From Candidatus Gastranaerophilales bacterium (GTDB taxonomy: Bacteria; Cyanobacteriota; Vampirovibrionia; Gastranaerophilales; Gastranaerophilaceae), in contig CALUPN010000012.1 of assembly GCA_944322625.1 (NCBI GenBank), forward strand, positions 1-36,180: a stretch of 36,180 nucleotides of DNA, written 5' to 3'. This document shows, piece after piece, positions 1-8,524 of the stretch (positions within the stretch are counted from its first letter, which is position 1; every line of letters begins with the position of its first letter). The position numbers were made by a program, and so were the translations under genes. The notes under the pieces were generated by a model, which did no database searches, was not told the DNA's origin, and saw only the letters and a list, made by a program, of their open reading frames with translations.

Positions 1-2
1 AT

Positions 3-116
3 ATTGCCTTCAAGGGTAGACCTTACTACAACAAGCAATTCCATCTGGCACCTCAAACTTACCGGAACAGCGAGACTGTTGAAGAAGGTAAAAAGCTTTC
101 GATAGTTGCAAAATAA
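3..116 (+). CDS. C-terminal fragment of an unknown protein (5' end outside window)
   Basis: An open frame runs in from the left edge and ends at TAA 114-116. It encodes 37 residues ending in GKKLSIVAK. The stop overlaps the next start by one base (TAATG), which is typical of translational coupling and supports this being a real gene end. The tail is basic and aromatic (FKGRPYYNKQF). I do not recognise the family. An alternative is that this frame is spurious, because only 37 codons are visible. Confidence 0.45.
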   Translation: MAFKGRPYYNKQFHLAPQTYRNSETVEEGKKLSIVAK

Positions 117-913
117 TGGGGACTAATGTTAAAATATGTAACCATATTATGCCGGAAGCCCGTCTTACGTTTTCCAGAATAAGGGGCTCCGTTTCTGTCC
201 GAAATAGGCTGGCTGCAGGATATAATGCCCGATTTTACAAAGAACTAAATAAGCATTGTCCAAATGAAATTTGCGATATTGAACAATTTAAAAAGGTTCT
301 GGATAGTGTACTTTATCCTGACAAAATTCATTATGTTGTAAAAAATGAAACAGATGAAAGGTTTAGCGGTGGCTTAAATTCAATTATAAGTCTTAGTCCA
401 AAGAATGCAGAAGGTGATATTCAAATAAATCATACCGGATATGAAATAAAAATAAAAAATTTACATCCTGATAAATATACATTAATCCATGAGACAAGCC
501 ACTTATTTGATCATCTTTGTAACCCCAAATATAACATATTTCGCTTCCAAAATCTTATAAATAGCCCTAAAGACGAAAAACTTTATGACAAAATCAATGA
601 TATGTTCCTTATTAATCTTAATAAACCGGTAAAAATGAAAAAATTAAAACAAGAGAGTAATAAACTTCTTGCAAAATTATCACCGGAAGCTGCAATCGAC
701 GTATTACAGCGCTTAAGATACAAGTTAACCACAGAAATAAATGCTTACAAAAATGAACTCAAAGCCCGTTTTAAAGATAAACCTTTAAATTCAATAAATC
801 TGTTTATACTAATTTGCAGGAATTTCAAATTCAAGTCAAAGTTAAACTATGTAAACAATGCTCTGAAAACACAACTTGCAGATGCAAGAAAAATTTATCC
901 CTCAACTGATTGA
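116..913 (+). CDS. Unknown protein with HExxH zinc-metallopeptidase-like motif
   Basis: This is a 265-residue protein without a signal peptide or membrane segment. The visible landmark is HETSH at residues 125-129, inside the hydrophobic-flanked helix YTLIHETSHLFDH, which matches the zincin consensus HExxH. A downstream helix with TEINAY (E207) is a plausible third zinc ligand of gluzincin type, but that is inference. The C-terminal third is lysine/asparagine-rich. The start is the ATG of a TAATG overlap with the preceding frame, so the two are probably coupled. The 3' end overlaps the convergent ldpA-like gene by 19 bp. I do not recognise a named family. Proteolytic activity is suggested by the motif only. 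Confidence 0.75.
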   Translation: MGTNVKICNHIMPEARLTFSRIRGSVSVRNRLAAGYNARFYKELNKHCPNEICDIEQFKKVLDSVLYPDKIHYVVKNETDERFSGGLNSIISLSPKNAEGDIQINHTGYEIKIKNLHPDKYTLIHETSHLFDHLCNPKYNIFRFQNLINSPKDEKLYDKINDMFLINLNKPVKMKKLKQESNKLLAKLSPEAAIDVLQRLRYKLTTEINAYKNELKARFKDKPLNSINLFILICRNFKFKSKLNYVNNALKTQLADARKIYPSTD

Positions 914-1812
914 ACCAGTGCTCTTGCAGCTTCAACAGCTTTTGTTCTCTTATTTTCATCCTCCCAAAAATCCGGAGCTGTAATATAAGGTTTGATAATC
1001 TTTCTTGCCCAGGAGCCGATTGCAATACCCCAATAATTTATTCCGCAGAGTTTTGCGAGTTCTGCGGTTTTTGCGTTCGTTCCGCCGGATAAAACTATAT
1101 GTACCGGTAAATTTGCGTTTTGTATGATTTCAGCCATAGCAACGGCTTGTAATGTGGTTTTGTAGCTGTCGTCAGACCCGCTCATCGGTATCCCGTCAGC
1201 CTGAACGATTGTTGTATAAGGCTTGCGGTGAGCAATCATGTTTCTTATACGTTCTATGACCTCTTTATTTCCGTAAATTTCTCTATCAATGCAAATAGAA
1301 GCATATTTAGGATTACATTCATTTATAACGTTCCACTTGTATTCCAAGTCTTTCTTGTCATGTCCCATAATATGCAGTTCCAGAATTTCAACTCCGTTTT
1401 CAACCATATAAGGAAGAATTTCTTTTACATTAACATCTTTTTCAAACATGGTAATTGCACCTGTCGGACATTTTTTTGCGCAGGTTCCGCATCCGATACA
1501 GCGTTTTTCGTCTATCATTATTGAAGATAAAACTGCATCATTGGGACAATTCCTGTAACAATTGCCGCATTTAATACAAACAGACTCTTTAATCCTTGCT
1601 TTTGTAATATGCGGGTCGCCTTTAATTCCGATACTTACGCAATAATGGCAATCTTTTGCACCGGTCATGCCGACAGCAGTTTTTGCAGTCTCTAAAATAT
1701 CTTTTCTGGCTGAAATGTCAAAATACTTACATCCGGCAAGAGCATATATATATACAAGTCTTTTTACGCTTTCACAATCTTCATTACCGGCACCGCATAC
1801 TAATTTAAACAT
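895..1812 (-). CDS. ldpA: LdpA-like iron-sulfur protein (4Fe-4S ferredoxin domain)
   Basis: The 305-residue product begins FKLVCGAGNEDCESVKRL, then YALAGCKYFDISA, which resembles the opening of cyanobacterial LdpA, the 'light-dependent period' protein that senses redox state for the circadian clock. Two CxxCxxCxxxCP clusters at C79/82/85/89 and C105/108/111/115 should bind two [4Fe-4S] clusters. The C-terminal 180 residues form an LdpA-type TIM-barrel-like domain. It is the last gene of the lptB-led minus-strand operon, only 3 bp after the ftsL-like gene. Because this lineage has no photosynthesis, a clock-input role is unlikely; redox sensing or catalysis is more plausible, but that is inference. 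The family call rests on the N-terminal pattern and ferredoxin motifs. Confidence 0.8.
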   Translation of the reverse strand: MFKLVCGAGNEDCESVKRLVYIYALAGCKYFDISARKDILETAKTAVGMTGAKDCHYCVSIGIKGDPHITKARIKESVCIKCGNCYRNCPNDAVLSSIMIDEKRCIGCGTCAKKCPTGAITMFEKDVNVKEILPYMVENGVEILELHIMGHDKKDLEYKWNVINECNPKYASICIDREIYGNKEVIERIRNMIAHRKPYTTIVQADGIPMSGSDDSYKTTLQAVAMAEIIQNANLPVHIVLSGGTNAKTAELAKLCGINYWGIAIGSWARKIIKPYITAPDFWEDENKRTKAVEAARALVQSVEG

Positions 1813-1815
1813 AGC

Positions 1816-2355
1816 CTAAAAACCTATAGCGTTATTAAAAATCTTTTTCTTTACGGAACGCTTTGCTAACGCTTGCGTATCAACGGTAACTTCCGGAGTT
1901 TCAATCACCTGCCCCGCTCTTTGAAGCATATTGTTCTGCTGCAAGGTTTTATCCACATTATTGAAGGATTTTAAACTGTCAAGTTTATTTTGAAGTTCTT
2001 CATTTTCATTATTTAAAATAATGGTTTGTCTGCTTAAATCGTTGAGTCTCATTTCGCAGGAGATTACAAAATAGTAGCTAACAACAACAACGGTTATAAG
2101 CAGGCCCAATATGACACATAAAGTTTTATTAACTCTTTTAATTGCCATGTCTCTGACTAAATTCTCCTTTGGAAAGTACCCTTCTATTATACTATTAACA
2201 GCCAAATTTTGAATAGATTTGTCAACAAAAGATTTTTCTTTTGCAGAACCGTTTGTAGTATATTTGCTTTTAGTTTCATCAGATATTTTTTTTATAAAGC
2301 TGTTTAAGTTATTTTCTCTCTTGTTGTTGATTTTTAAAGCCGAAACCAATCTCAA
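1816..2355 (-). CDS. ftsL: FtsL/DivIC-like septum protein (single TM plus coiled coil)
   Basis: A 179-residue protein with the bitopic layout of FtsL: about 78 cytoplasmic residues, one membrane segment at about 79-99 (VILGLLITVVVVSYYFVI), then a predicted extracytoplasmic coiled coil at about 101-135 rich in N/E/L/Q heptads. Sequence identity in this family is always poor, so the call rests on topology plus position directly downstream of rsmH (mraW), the classic location of ftsL. FtsL bridges FtsB and FtsQ in the divisome. The cytoplasmic tail is longer than in Escherichia coli, and the C-terminus is basic (KRSVKKK). It could instead be an unrelated lineage-specific bitopic protein. Confidence 0.6.
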   Translation of the reverse strand: MRLVSALKINNKRENNLNSFIKKISDETKSKYTTNGSAKEKSFVDKSIQNLAVNSIIEGYFPKENLVRDMAIKRVNKTLCVILGLLITVVVVSYYFVISCEMRLNDLSRQTIILNNENEELQNKLDSLKSFNNVDKTLQQNNMLQRAGQVIETPEVTVDTQALAKRSVKKKIFNNAIGF

Positions 2356-2392
2356 TCACTCCTTATACCCAAAACTGAAATTTAACCAGCGC

Positions 2393-3322
2393 CTACCTTA
2401 TTTTTTTAGCTATTCTTAATTTAGCACTTCTCGACGGCGGATTTTCTTTAATTTCCTCCTCGCTCGCCATAATTGGTTTTTTATTCACCAGCTCTATTCT
2501 TGGCGGCGGACATTTGCAAATCATATCATTGCACCTGCACCTGGCGCTCTCATACTTGAAGATTCTCTTAACTATCCGATCCTCCAAAGAATGAAAACTT
2601 ATTACAGAAATTATACCACCAATATCGAGTAAATCCAATATATCATTAAGAACAATATTTACATTTTTTAACTCATTATTTACTTCTATGCGAACAGCTT
2701 GAAATACTCTTGTAGCAGGGTGTATATTAGACTTAATATGAGGAGTCGCTTTGATAACAATATCAGCAAGTTCTTTCGTTGTTCCAACAGGTTTAATTTT
2801 TCTAGTTTCAACAATCTTTTTTGCAATACGTTTTGAAAATCTTTCTTCACCATATTCACTAAATATCCTTACTAATTCATCTTCTGAGTATTTATTAATC
2901 ACATCATAAGCGGAAAAATCGCTGTCCATATCAAATCTCATATCTAAGGGAGCTTCTTTTGAAAATGAAAAACCTCTTTCCGCTTTTGTAAGTTGATGAT
3001 ATGAAGCACCCAAATCAATAATTACTCCGCCTGTAATCTTATCTATGCCGAGTTTCTTTAATTCTGTTTTTATATTTGTATAAGAGGATTTAATTATTGT
3101 CAGATTTGAGTAATTTTTTAATCTTTCACCGGCATGTCTTATTGCTTCATCATCAATATCAAAGGCAATAAGTTTTCCGTTAGGAGAGATTCGTTTTAGG
3201 ATTAATTCACTGTGGCCGCCTCCGCCAAGCGTGCAGTCAACATATATCTTACCGTCCCGGCATTCAAGAGCATCTACAGCTTCATTTAACATTACCGTAT
3301 GGTGCTTAAAATCATCAGTCAT
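2393..3322 (-). CDS. rsmH: 16S rRNA (cytosine(1402)-N4)-methyltransferase
   Basis: RsmH (MraW) methylates N4 of C1402 in the 16S rRNA P-site using S-adenosylmethionine. The 309-residue length is normal for the family. The N-terminus HHTVMLNEAVDAL and the SAM-binding loop DCTLGGGGHS (residues 29-38) are diagnostic. So are GASYHQL, LDMRFD, RVFQAVRIEVN and ISFHSLEDRIVK further on. It overlaps the dtd stop by 8 bp and precedes the ftsL-like gene, so the mraW-ftsL pair of the dcw cluster is retained inside an otherwise envelope-oriented operon. Confidence 0.97.
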   Translation of the reverse strand: MTDDFKHHTVMLNEAVDALECRDGKIYVDCTLGGGGHSELILKRISPNGKLIAFDIDDEAIRHAGERLKNYSNLTIIKSSYTNIKTELKKLGIDKITGGVIIDLGASYHQLTKAERGFSFSKEAPLDMRFDMDSDFSAYDVINKYSEDELVRIFSEYGEERFSKRIAKKIVETRKIKPVGTTKELADIVIKATPHIKSNIHPATRVFQAVRIEVNNELKNVNIVLNDILDLLDIGGIISVISFHSLEDRIVKRIFKYESARCRCNDMICKCPPPRIELVNKKPIMASEEEIKENPPSRSAKLRIAKKIR

Positions 3323-3764
3323 TGTTTTTCACCTCAAGCATAAAAGTAACGGGGCCGTCATTAATTAATTCTACATCCATCATAGCTCCGAAGCTGCCTG
3401 TAGAAGTTTTGATGCCGTACGAGGCAACTTCTTTAATAAAAGTTTCATATAACTCATTTGCAATGTCAGGAGCTGCGGATTTATCAAAGCTGGGTCGTGT
3501 TCCTTTTTTGCAATCTCCGCATAATGTGAATTGAGAGACTATCAGCATTTCTCCGTAAATATCAATAAGCGATTTATTCATTTTATCGTTTTCATCCGGA
3601 AAAATCCTTAAATTTACGACTTTTTTAGCCAGTTTCTCAACAATATCTTTCGTATCGCCTCTTTCAATTCCGATAAGAGCCAAAATCCCTTGATTTATAG
3701 AAGAATAAAGTTTGCTGTTTATTGTTACGGATGCTTTTTTTACTCTTTGTATAAGTACTTTCAT
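3315..3764 (-). CDS. dtd: D-aminoacyl-tRNA deacylase
   Basis: DTD hydrolyses D-aminoacyl-tRNA (and Gly-tRNAAla), proofreading chirality before translation. The 149-residue size is typical. The two signature motifs are present: SQFTL (residues 77-81) and NDGPVT (135-140), the latter carrying the Gly-cisPro dipeptide that gates the active site. The N-terminus MKVLIQRVKKASVTI is also typical. The start ATG overlaps the stop of the DUF115 gene by 4 bp, and its own end overlaps rsmH by 8 bp, so it is translationally coupled on both sides. Confidence 0.97.
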   Translation of the reverse strand: MKVLIQRVKKASVTINSKLYSSINQGILALIGIERGDTKDIVEKLAKKVVNLRIFPDENDKMNKSLIDIYGEMLIVSQFTLCGDCKKGTRPSFDKSAAPDIANELYETFIKEVASYGIKTSTGSFGAMMDVELINDGPVTFMLEVKNND

Positions 3765-5659
3765 TTTAAGTCCTCACAAGTTTTTAGTAACAGTGCAGAA
3801 ACGTAAGCAAGCCGTTTTTCTGCATTTGTGTAATAAATATTAAGTTTTTCTGAAAGATTTTCGACGGTTTGTACTGTAAATTCTTTTGTCATTTTCATTT
3901 CATAATCTAAATCAATACGCTCGGCGGTAGTTATAAAATCAAAAAGTAAATTCTTTTTAGCAAAAACCGTACTTAGATTAACATAATTAAGAGAAAGTTT
4001 TTTTAGTGTTTTTAAAATTTCTGAATTTATTGTTCTGTAACGTTTTAAATCATTATTTAGAGTTTTTACTAATCTCTGTCCTTCTTTAAGCTGTTTTTCA
4101 CCGTCGGCAAGCCCGTCAATAGAAGCTTTAATGTTTGTTTTTATTTTATCAATGTTGTATCTGAAATTGCATTTAAGCTCTCTGTTGTTTATTTTTTGAG
4201 TATCAGCCAGCGCTTCTTCCAGCGGCATATTTTTATATCCGTCAATTTGCGCGCCAATAAGCGACGTATTGATATATTCTCTGTCATTAAAGTGTTCGGC
4301 AAATTCTTTCAGAGGTTTTATGAAAGCAGCATAAACAGACTCTGTAGGTATCATATCGCCATTTATACCTTTTACGTAATATAGTGAATTGTTTAAATCG
4401 GCAAGTCTTTTTTTAGCTGTTTTTATCCTGTTTTCCTCATTTGGAGAGTTACTTAAAGATGCACAAAAATTATCAAAATCTCTTGCTGTTATTTCCCACT
4501 TCTTTGTTTCTTCGTTAAAACGGCATTCCAAATCCTTATAAGCAGAATCTTTACTATAGCACTGACCTTCTATATAGGCTAAGTCCTGACCGACTAAGAC
4601 AATTTTTGAGCAGCCTAAAATCCTGGCGCAATTTAATGCGGCATATGAAACGGTTCCTTTTGACCAGTATTCCGAAATATCAATTTCTGCTATATCTTTC
4701 CAGAAAAAATTAACCGGCTGGTTTGCAGAAATATGTGTATAAATATTTTTAAACTCAAATTTTCTTAAATTAGGGTGTGAAAACGCTTCGGTTATAAAGT
4801 TAATATTGCTAACATCAAGCCCTGTAATTTGTTTTGAGCAATCATTTGCTTCAATTATGCATAGAAAATCCGGCGTAATATTATGCCTTGCAATTGTTTT
4901 CATTGCAGTGCCTACAACAAATAACACAATATTATCTCTATACTTTTTAATGGTTTCTATGTTTCTGTCAAGTGTCGGCCCGGCAGATACCACAACAGCT
5001 GTCTTACCTTTATAGAAGTCTTTAAATTCAGCAAGCGGGGTTTCTTGAATAAGAGCGGGCATATTTATAATCAGCTTCTTCAGCAAGGGATAAAATTTAT
5101 CTTTTGTATATCTTAAATCCATTCCGTATGAACCGACCATTCTTTGAAGTTCTGCAACCAGTTCATTAAATCCGGTTTCGTTAAGTTTTCTGTAGGCTGT
5201 TGTAGTCAGCATAAGAGGGATATTTTTAATATTAGACTTCTGATATATATATTCTCCGGCTTTATCCAAAGAATCCGTAATGTATACATTCTTTTTTAAA
5301 ATGTCTTCAGAAAAATCTACAAGAGTAAATGCTGTTTTAAGGATATTCAAATCCGGTTCATATAGGATAATTGTTCCCAAGGAGTTTTTTGCCGCAACTT
5401 GAAATAAATATCCCAGGCCTATTCCGTATATGAGATGTATGGCTACGGGTTCATTTTGTGCTTTTGAAAATATTTCCAAAGCTTCTCCCAAAGGATTTTT
5501 AGGATTGTGAAGAGGAATTTTTTTATAAATCAGATTGTAAAATCCGTTTTCCTGTACGAGCTGAGGAATTTCGGTAATGATGTGAGATGTTAATTTTAAA
5601 GCAAGCTCATTGTCCTTTAGAGCTAAAGCTTCAATGTTTTTCTTAAAAATATTACTCAT
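3761..5659 (-). CDS. DUF115 / motility-accessory-factor-like protein (MptE-like domain)
   Basis: This 632-residue protein has the architecture of the Maf/DUF115 family: an N-terminal Rossmann-like region (YGIGLGY at 78-84, IILYEPD near 97-103) followed by a 6-hydroxymethylpterin-pyrophosphokinase MptE-like domain beginning GKTAVVVSAGPTLD (218-231), with VVGTAMK and PDFLCIIEAND after it. In flagellated bacteria Maf proteins transfer nonulosonic acids to flagellin. Here the gene sits between an Lpt-linked glycosidase and dtd, with no flagellar gene in view, so modification of another surface glycan or protein is more likely (inference). The C-terminal 150 residues look helical/coiled-coil. No signal peptide is seen. 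Confidence 0.85.
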   Translation of the reverse strand: MSNIFKKNIEALALKDNELALKLTSHIITEIPQLVQENGFYNLIYKKIPLHNPKNPLGEALEIFSKAQNEPVAIHLIYGIGLGYLFQVAAKNSLGTIILYEPDLNILKTAFTLVDFSEDILKKNVYITDSLDKAGEYIYQKSNIKNIPLMLTTTAYRKLNETGFNELVAELQRMVGSYGMDLRYTKDKFYPLLKKLIINMPALIQETPLAEFKDFYKGKTAVVVSAGPTLDRNIETIKKYRDNIVLFVVGTAMKTIARHNITPDFLCIIEANDCSKQITGLDVSNINFITEAFSHPNLRKFEFKNIYTHISANQPVNFFWKDIAEIDISEYWSKGTVSYAALNCARILGCSKIVLVGQDLAYIEGQCYSKDSAYKDLECRFNEETKKWEITARDFDNFCASLSNSPNEENRIKTAKKRLADLNNSLYYVKGINGDMIPTESVYAAFIKPLKEFAEHFNDREYINTSLIGAQIDGYKNMPLEEALADTQKINNRELKCNFRYNIDKIKTNIKASIDGLADGEKQLKEGQRLVKTLNNDLKRYRTINSEILKTLKKLSLNYVNLSTVFAKKNLLFDFITTAERIDLDYEMKMTKEFTVQTVENLSEKLNIYYTNAEKRLAYVSALLLKTCEDLK

Positions 5660-5679
5660 ACCTTCCTCGTCATTTAATA

Positions 5680-6501
5680 TTATTTTTTATTAATAATCAT
5701 AAAAGATTTTAAGCCTCTTCCGGTACCGCCGTTATCTTCCGTAGAGACAACATTAATTTTTTTGTAATTGAAAGAAGTTGAACTGCCGCCGTCAAAGGCC
5801 ATAGCGCTGTCTAAACCGAAACTTGCACATAAATCTCTGGCTTCGTATATGTCCATGGGATGCTCATTTGTTACAATGAAAATGTGTGCTTCCTGCTTGC
5901 TATCGGGAAGATTTTTTATTCCGATTAACGTTCTTGGGGTTTTATGTAAAACAGAGGCTGTTTCTCTTATAATATTTCCTTCTTTATCTTTGACGATAAA
6001 AAACTCTTCTTCAAGTCTTAAGTTCGGTAAAAGCTGAGGGCCTCCCTGTGCGGATGTTTCAATAGAACAGAGAAAATCAATTTTTGAATTATGCTGCGCG
6101 ATTTCATATTTTAGTTTGCTGTCGCAATCAAGTATTCGGAATTCTGTTCTGTTCAAAATTTTACTCATATTTTGTCTTAAAATAGGATTAGACATAATAT
6201 TTTCATTGAATATGGGATCTTCTACGGTTTGAGATTCGTTTACAATATATGACATACTTTTTTGATTATTTGGGTCAAAAAATCCCGTATTTATTGTTAA
6301 AATTGAGTTTCGTGTGTTATGTGCTTCTCTGTTTGTTATTAGGTTTGGTGAAGAAACAAATTGTATTTGTTTTTTTATTTTATCACCGGATAAAGTAATA
6401 TGATAAATCCCGTCATTATATTCGACATTAATGGGAGCTGCAGCAAAAACAACTCCTGTCATAAGTAATAAAAAGCATAATGATATTAGTAATTTTTTCA
6501 T
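5680..6501 (-). CDS. Exported phosphodiester glycosidase family protein (NAGPA-like)
   Basis: A 273-residue protein with an N-terminal signal peptide (MKKLLISLCFLLLMTGVVFA, cleavage expected near residue 20-22). The mature part contains TINTGFFDPNN and the family hallmark DGGSST at 237-242, with GGPQLL and TPRTLIGI between. This is the phosphodiester glycosidase (NAGPA/DUF2233) fold, which removes sugars from phosphodiester-linked glycans, as in the human uncovering enzyme. It probably acts in the periplasm on a surface polymer. It starts 2 bp after the lptF/G gene, so it is co-expressed with lipopolysaccharide export. The exact substrate cannot be read from the sequence. Confidence 0.85.
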   Translation of the reverse strand: MKKLLISLCFLLLMTGVVFAAAPINVEYNDGIYHITLSGDKIKKQIQFVSSPNLITNREAHNTRNSILTINTGFFDPNNQKSMSYIVNESQTVEDPIFNENIMSNPILRQNMSKILNRTEFRILDCDSKLKYEIAQHNSKIDFLCSIETSAQGGPQLLPNLRLEEEFFIVKDKEGNIIRETASVLHKTPRTLIGIKNLPDSKQEAHIFIVTNEHPMDIYEARDLCASFGLDSAMAFDGGSSTSFNYKKINVVSTEDNGGTGRGLKSFMIINKK

Positions 6502-6503
6502 AA

Positions 6504-7628
6504 TTAAAGATCCCTTGATTTGTAAAACATAACTATTGCCGCTAAAAATGCCATCGGAGGAAATGCCGCTGTTATAAGAGGAGGTAATACTCCTTTTTCT
6601 GCAAGCAAATCAAAGAATGGCAGAGTAATATAATAAACAAAGATACATCCGATTGCAATTGTAAACCCTATTAATCTTTGTTCTCTTGGTTTGCTGAAGC
6701 CAAGCAGGCACCCCATTATTGCTAAGAGTACGCATACGAAAGGATGAAAAAATCTTTGGTAATACTTGTTTTGCATTAATCTATAGTCTTCATCAAGATT
6801 TTCTTTTTTTAGCAGAGTCACATAATGTTTTAAGTCTTTGTTATTAATATCCCTGTCTCTTTTAGTGGAGTTAATCATAATTGTGTATGCGTCTTCTGCG
6901 TCATCTCCGTTTAGGATATCTACTCTGTCTTTTTGTGTAATTCTTTTAAAAATGCCTTCTTCATTAATATCATATGATGTAACATCTCTTAAAACCCAGC
7001 TGGGTTCACCTTTTATATTTGTTCCTTTATATCCGGTTTTGGCAACAAGAATATTCTCAAGACCGTGTAAGTCATCAAAAACTTGCTTTGAAAAATTCAT
7101 AACAATAACATCTGTCATTTCGTTTTGAAAGAATCTTGATACAACAACAGCTTGTTCAGGATAATTATTTTCATCCTTTTTGGTATATATGTATTGCGTG
7201 AGCATTTCACCGCCTTTAATTTCATTAAGTTTTTGGCAGGAATACGGTATCCATTTATCGTAAGTCACAAAACAAAGGTAAGTGACAATAAAACTTAAAA
7301 CCAAAAGAGGCGCTAAAATTCGGTTAAAAGACATACCTACGGCCCGAAATATTGTAAGTTCCGAATCTTTGCTCAATTTGTCAAAAGTGAATAATGAGCC
7401 GAGTAAAAGTCCGACCGGGAAAGCTTTCCCGAGAATTTTAGGTAATTCATATATTAAGACAAGAACTCCGGTTTTAACGGTATAAACTCCTTCAAGAATT
7501 TTTTTAATAGTATTTAAAAGCATTTCAGGCGCAATCCATACAATTGTAAATAAAAGAATTGCAACAATTGTAGTTATAAGCACCTGCGTAAAAATATATC
7601 TGTCATATACGGTAAAAAGCTTTTTCAT
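6504..7628 (-). CDS. LptF/LptG-family LPS export permease
   Basis: The 374-residue protein has the LptF/LptG (YjgP/YjgQ) layout: membrane segments near residues 12-32, 55-80 and 95-120, a roughly 170-residue periplasmic beta-jellyroll domain, then three C-terminal membrane segments (from about 290). The N-terminus YDRYIFTQVLITTIVAILLF is typical. It lies one base after lptB, so the two should form the inner-membrane LptB2FG motor that extracts LPS. Only one permease is encoded here. Either the partner is elsewhere or the protein homodimerises, and the sequence does not decide which. I do not assign F versus G. Confidence 0.92.
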   Translation of the reverse strand: MKKLFTVYDRYIFTQVLITTIVAILLFTIVWIAPEMLLNTIKKILEGVYTVKTGVLVLIYELPKILGKAFPVGLLLGSLFTFDKLSKDSELTIFRAVGMSFNRILAPLLVLSFIVTYLCFVTYDKWIPYSCQKLNEIKGGEMLTQYIYTKKDENNYPEQAVVVSRFFQNEMTDVIVMNFSKQVFDDLHGLENILVAKTGYKGTNIKGEPSWVLRDVTSYDINEEGIFKRITQKDRVDILNGDDAEDAYTIMINSTKRDRDINNKDLKHYVTLLKKENLDEDYRLMQNKYYQRFFHPFVCVLLAIMGCLLGFSKPREQRLIGFTIAIGCIFVYYITLPFFDLLAEKGVLPPLITAAFPPMAFLAAIVMFYKSRDL

Positions 7629-7629
7629 A

Positions 7630-8355
7630 CTAGAGTTTGAAATCCTTTCCTAGATAAAATTCTTTAGCAACAGGATCGTTAGCAACATCAACACTCTTAC
7701 CCTGAATTTTAATTTTGCCGTCAAATATTACATATGCTCTATCCGTAATAGAAAGAGTTGCTTTAGGGTTGTGGTCTGTAATTAATACCCCTAAGCCCTT
7801 ATCTTCAGAAATTTTTCTGATATTATCCTTAATTTCTCCAATCGCAATCGGGTCAATACCGGCAAAAGGTTCATCCAGAAGCATGAAATCAGGGCTTGCC
7901 GCAAGCGCACGGGCAATCTCAACACGCCTTCTTTCTCCGCCTGATAATGCAACTGCCGGAGATTTACGCAGTTTCATGACCCCGAATTCCGTTAAGAGTT
8001 CTTCAAGTTTCCTTTTTTTCTCGTCAACAGTCAATTTATCATTCATTTCTAAAACTAACTGTATATTTTCTTCTACGGTAAGTTTTCTGAAAATAGAATT
8101 TTCCTGCGGTAAGTATCCGATACCGGCTTTTGCCCTTAAGTTCATTGGCCAGGTTGTAATTTCTTTATCATCAATATAAACAGAACCCGTATTAGGTTTT
8201 ACAAGTCCTACAATCATATAAAAAGTTGTAGTCTTCCCGGCTCCGTTTGGGCCTAAAAGACAGACAACTTCACCTTTATCCATATAAAAAGTAACATCGT
8301 TAACTACGCTTCTGTCACCATAAATCTTAATTAAATTTTTCGCTTCTATCCTCAT
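7630..8355 (-). CDS. lptB: LPS export ABC transporter ATP-binding protein
   Basis: LptB is the cytoplasmic ATPase that drives LPS extraction. The 241-residue length matches the family. Walker A GPNGAGKT is at 35-42, the Q-loop lies in GYLPQE (80-85), the signature LSGGE is at 137-141 with the LptB-typical ERRR that follows, Walker B is FMLLDEP (157-163), and the switch His is in ITDHN. A strong ribosome site (GGGGAG) lies 5-6 bases upstream of the ATG. This is the first gene of the eight-gene minus-strand operon; the promoter must lie in the 169-bp divergent gap to the 8525 gene. Confidence 0.96.
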   Translation of the reverse strand: MRIEAKNLIKIYGDRSVVNDVTFYMDKGEVVCLLGPNGAGKTTTFYMIVGLVKPNTGSVYIDDKEITTWPMNLRAKAGIGYLPQENSIFRKLTVEENIQLVLEMNDKLTVDEKKRKLEELLTEFGVMKLRKSPAVALSGGERRRVEIARALAASPDFMLLDEPFAGIDPIAIGEIKDNIRKISEDKGLGVLITDHNPKATLSITDRAYVIFDGKIKIQGKSVDVANDPVAKEFYLGKDFKL

Positions 8356-8420
8356 CTTTGCTCCCCGAAACAGTATATCTTATATGATACAACAAAATAA
8401 GCCCGGAATAAATTGTAAAC

Positions 8421-8432
8421 TTTTGTAACAAT
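8421..8432 (+). promoter_or_regulatory. Conserved upstream motif copy 1 (TTTTGTAACAAT)
   Basis: A 12-base near-palindrome 92 nt upstream of the 8525 start codon. The identical 12-mer recurs on the minus strand at 18555-18566, and variants lie at 33443, 33794 and 36134. A transcription-factor site is inferred. Confidence 0.35.
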
Positions 8433-8524
8433 AAGTTGTTTAAAAAGGCAATTTCTGCAAATAGAAATACTTTATTTATATGTAAGGTTAAAAAAGGTTA
8501 AAAATTTGTAGGAGGTATCTAACG

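Noticed and set aside
5868-5878. TTTGTTACAAT, resembling the upstream motif
   Set aside because: It lies inside the phosphodiester glycosidase gene and codes for conserved-looking residues, so it is more likely coincidental; noted as a caveat for the motif finding.
7715-8179. Plus-strand 154-codon open frame opposite lptB
   Set aside because: lptB is unmistakable on the other strand; this frame is its antisense shadow.
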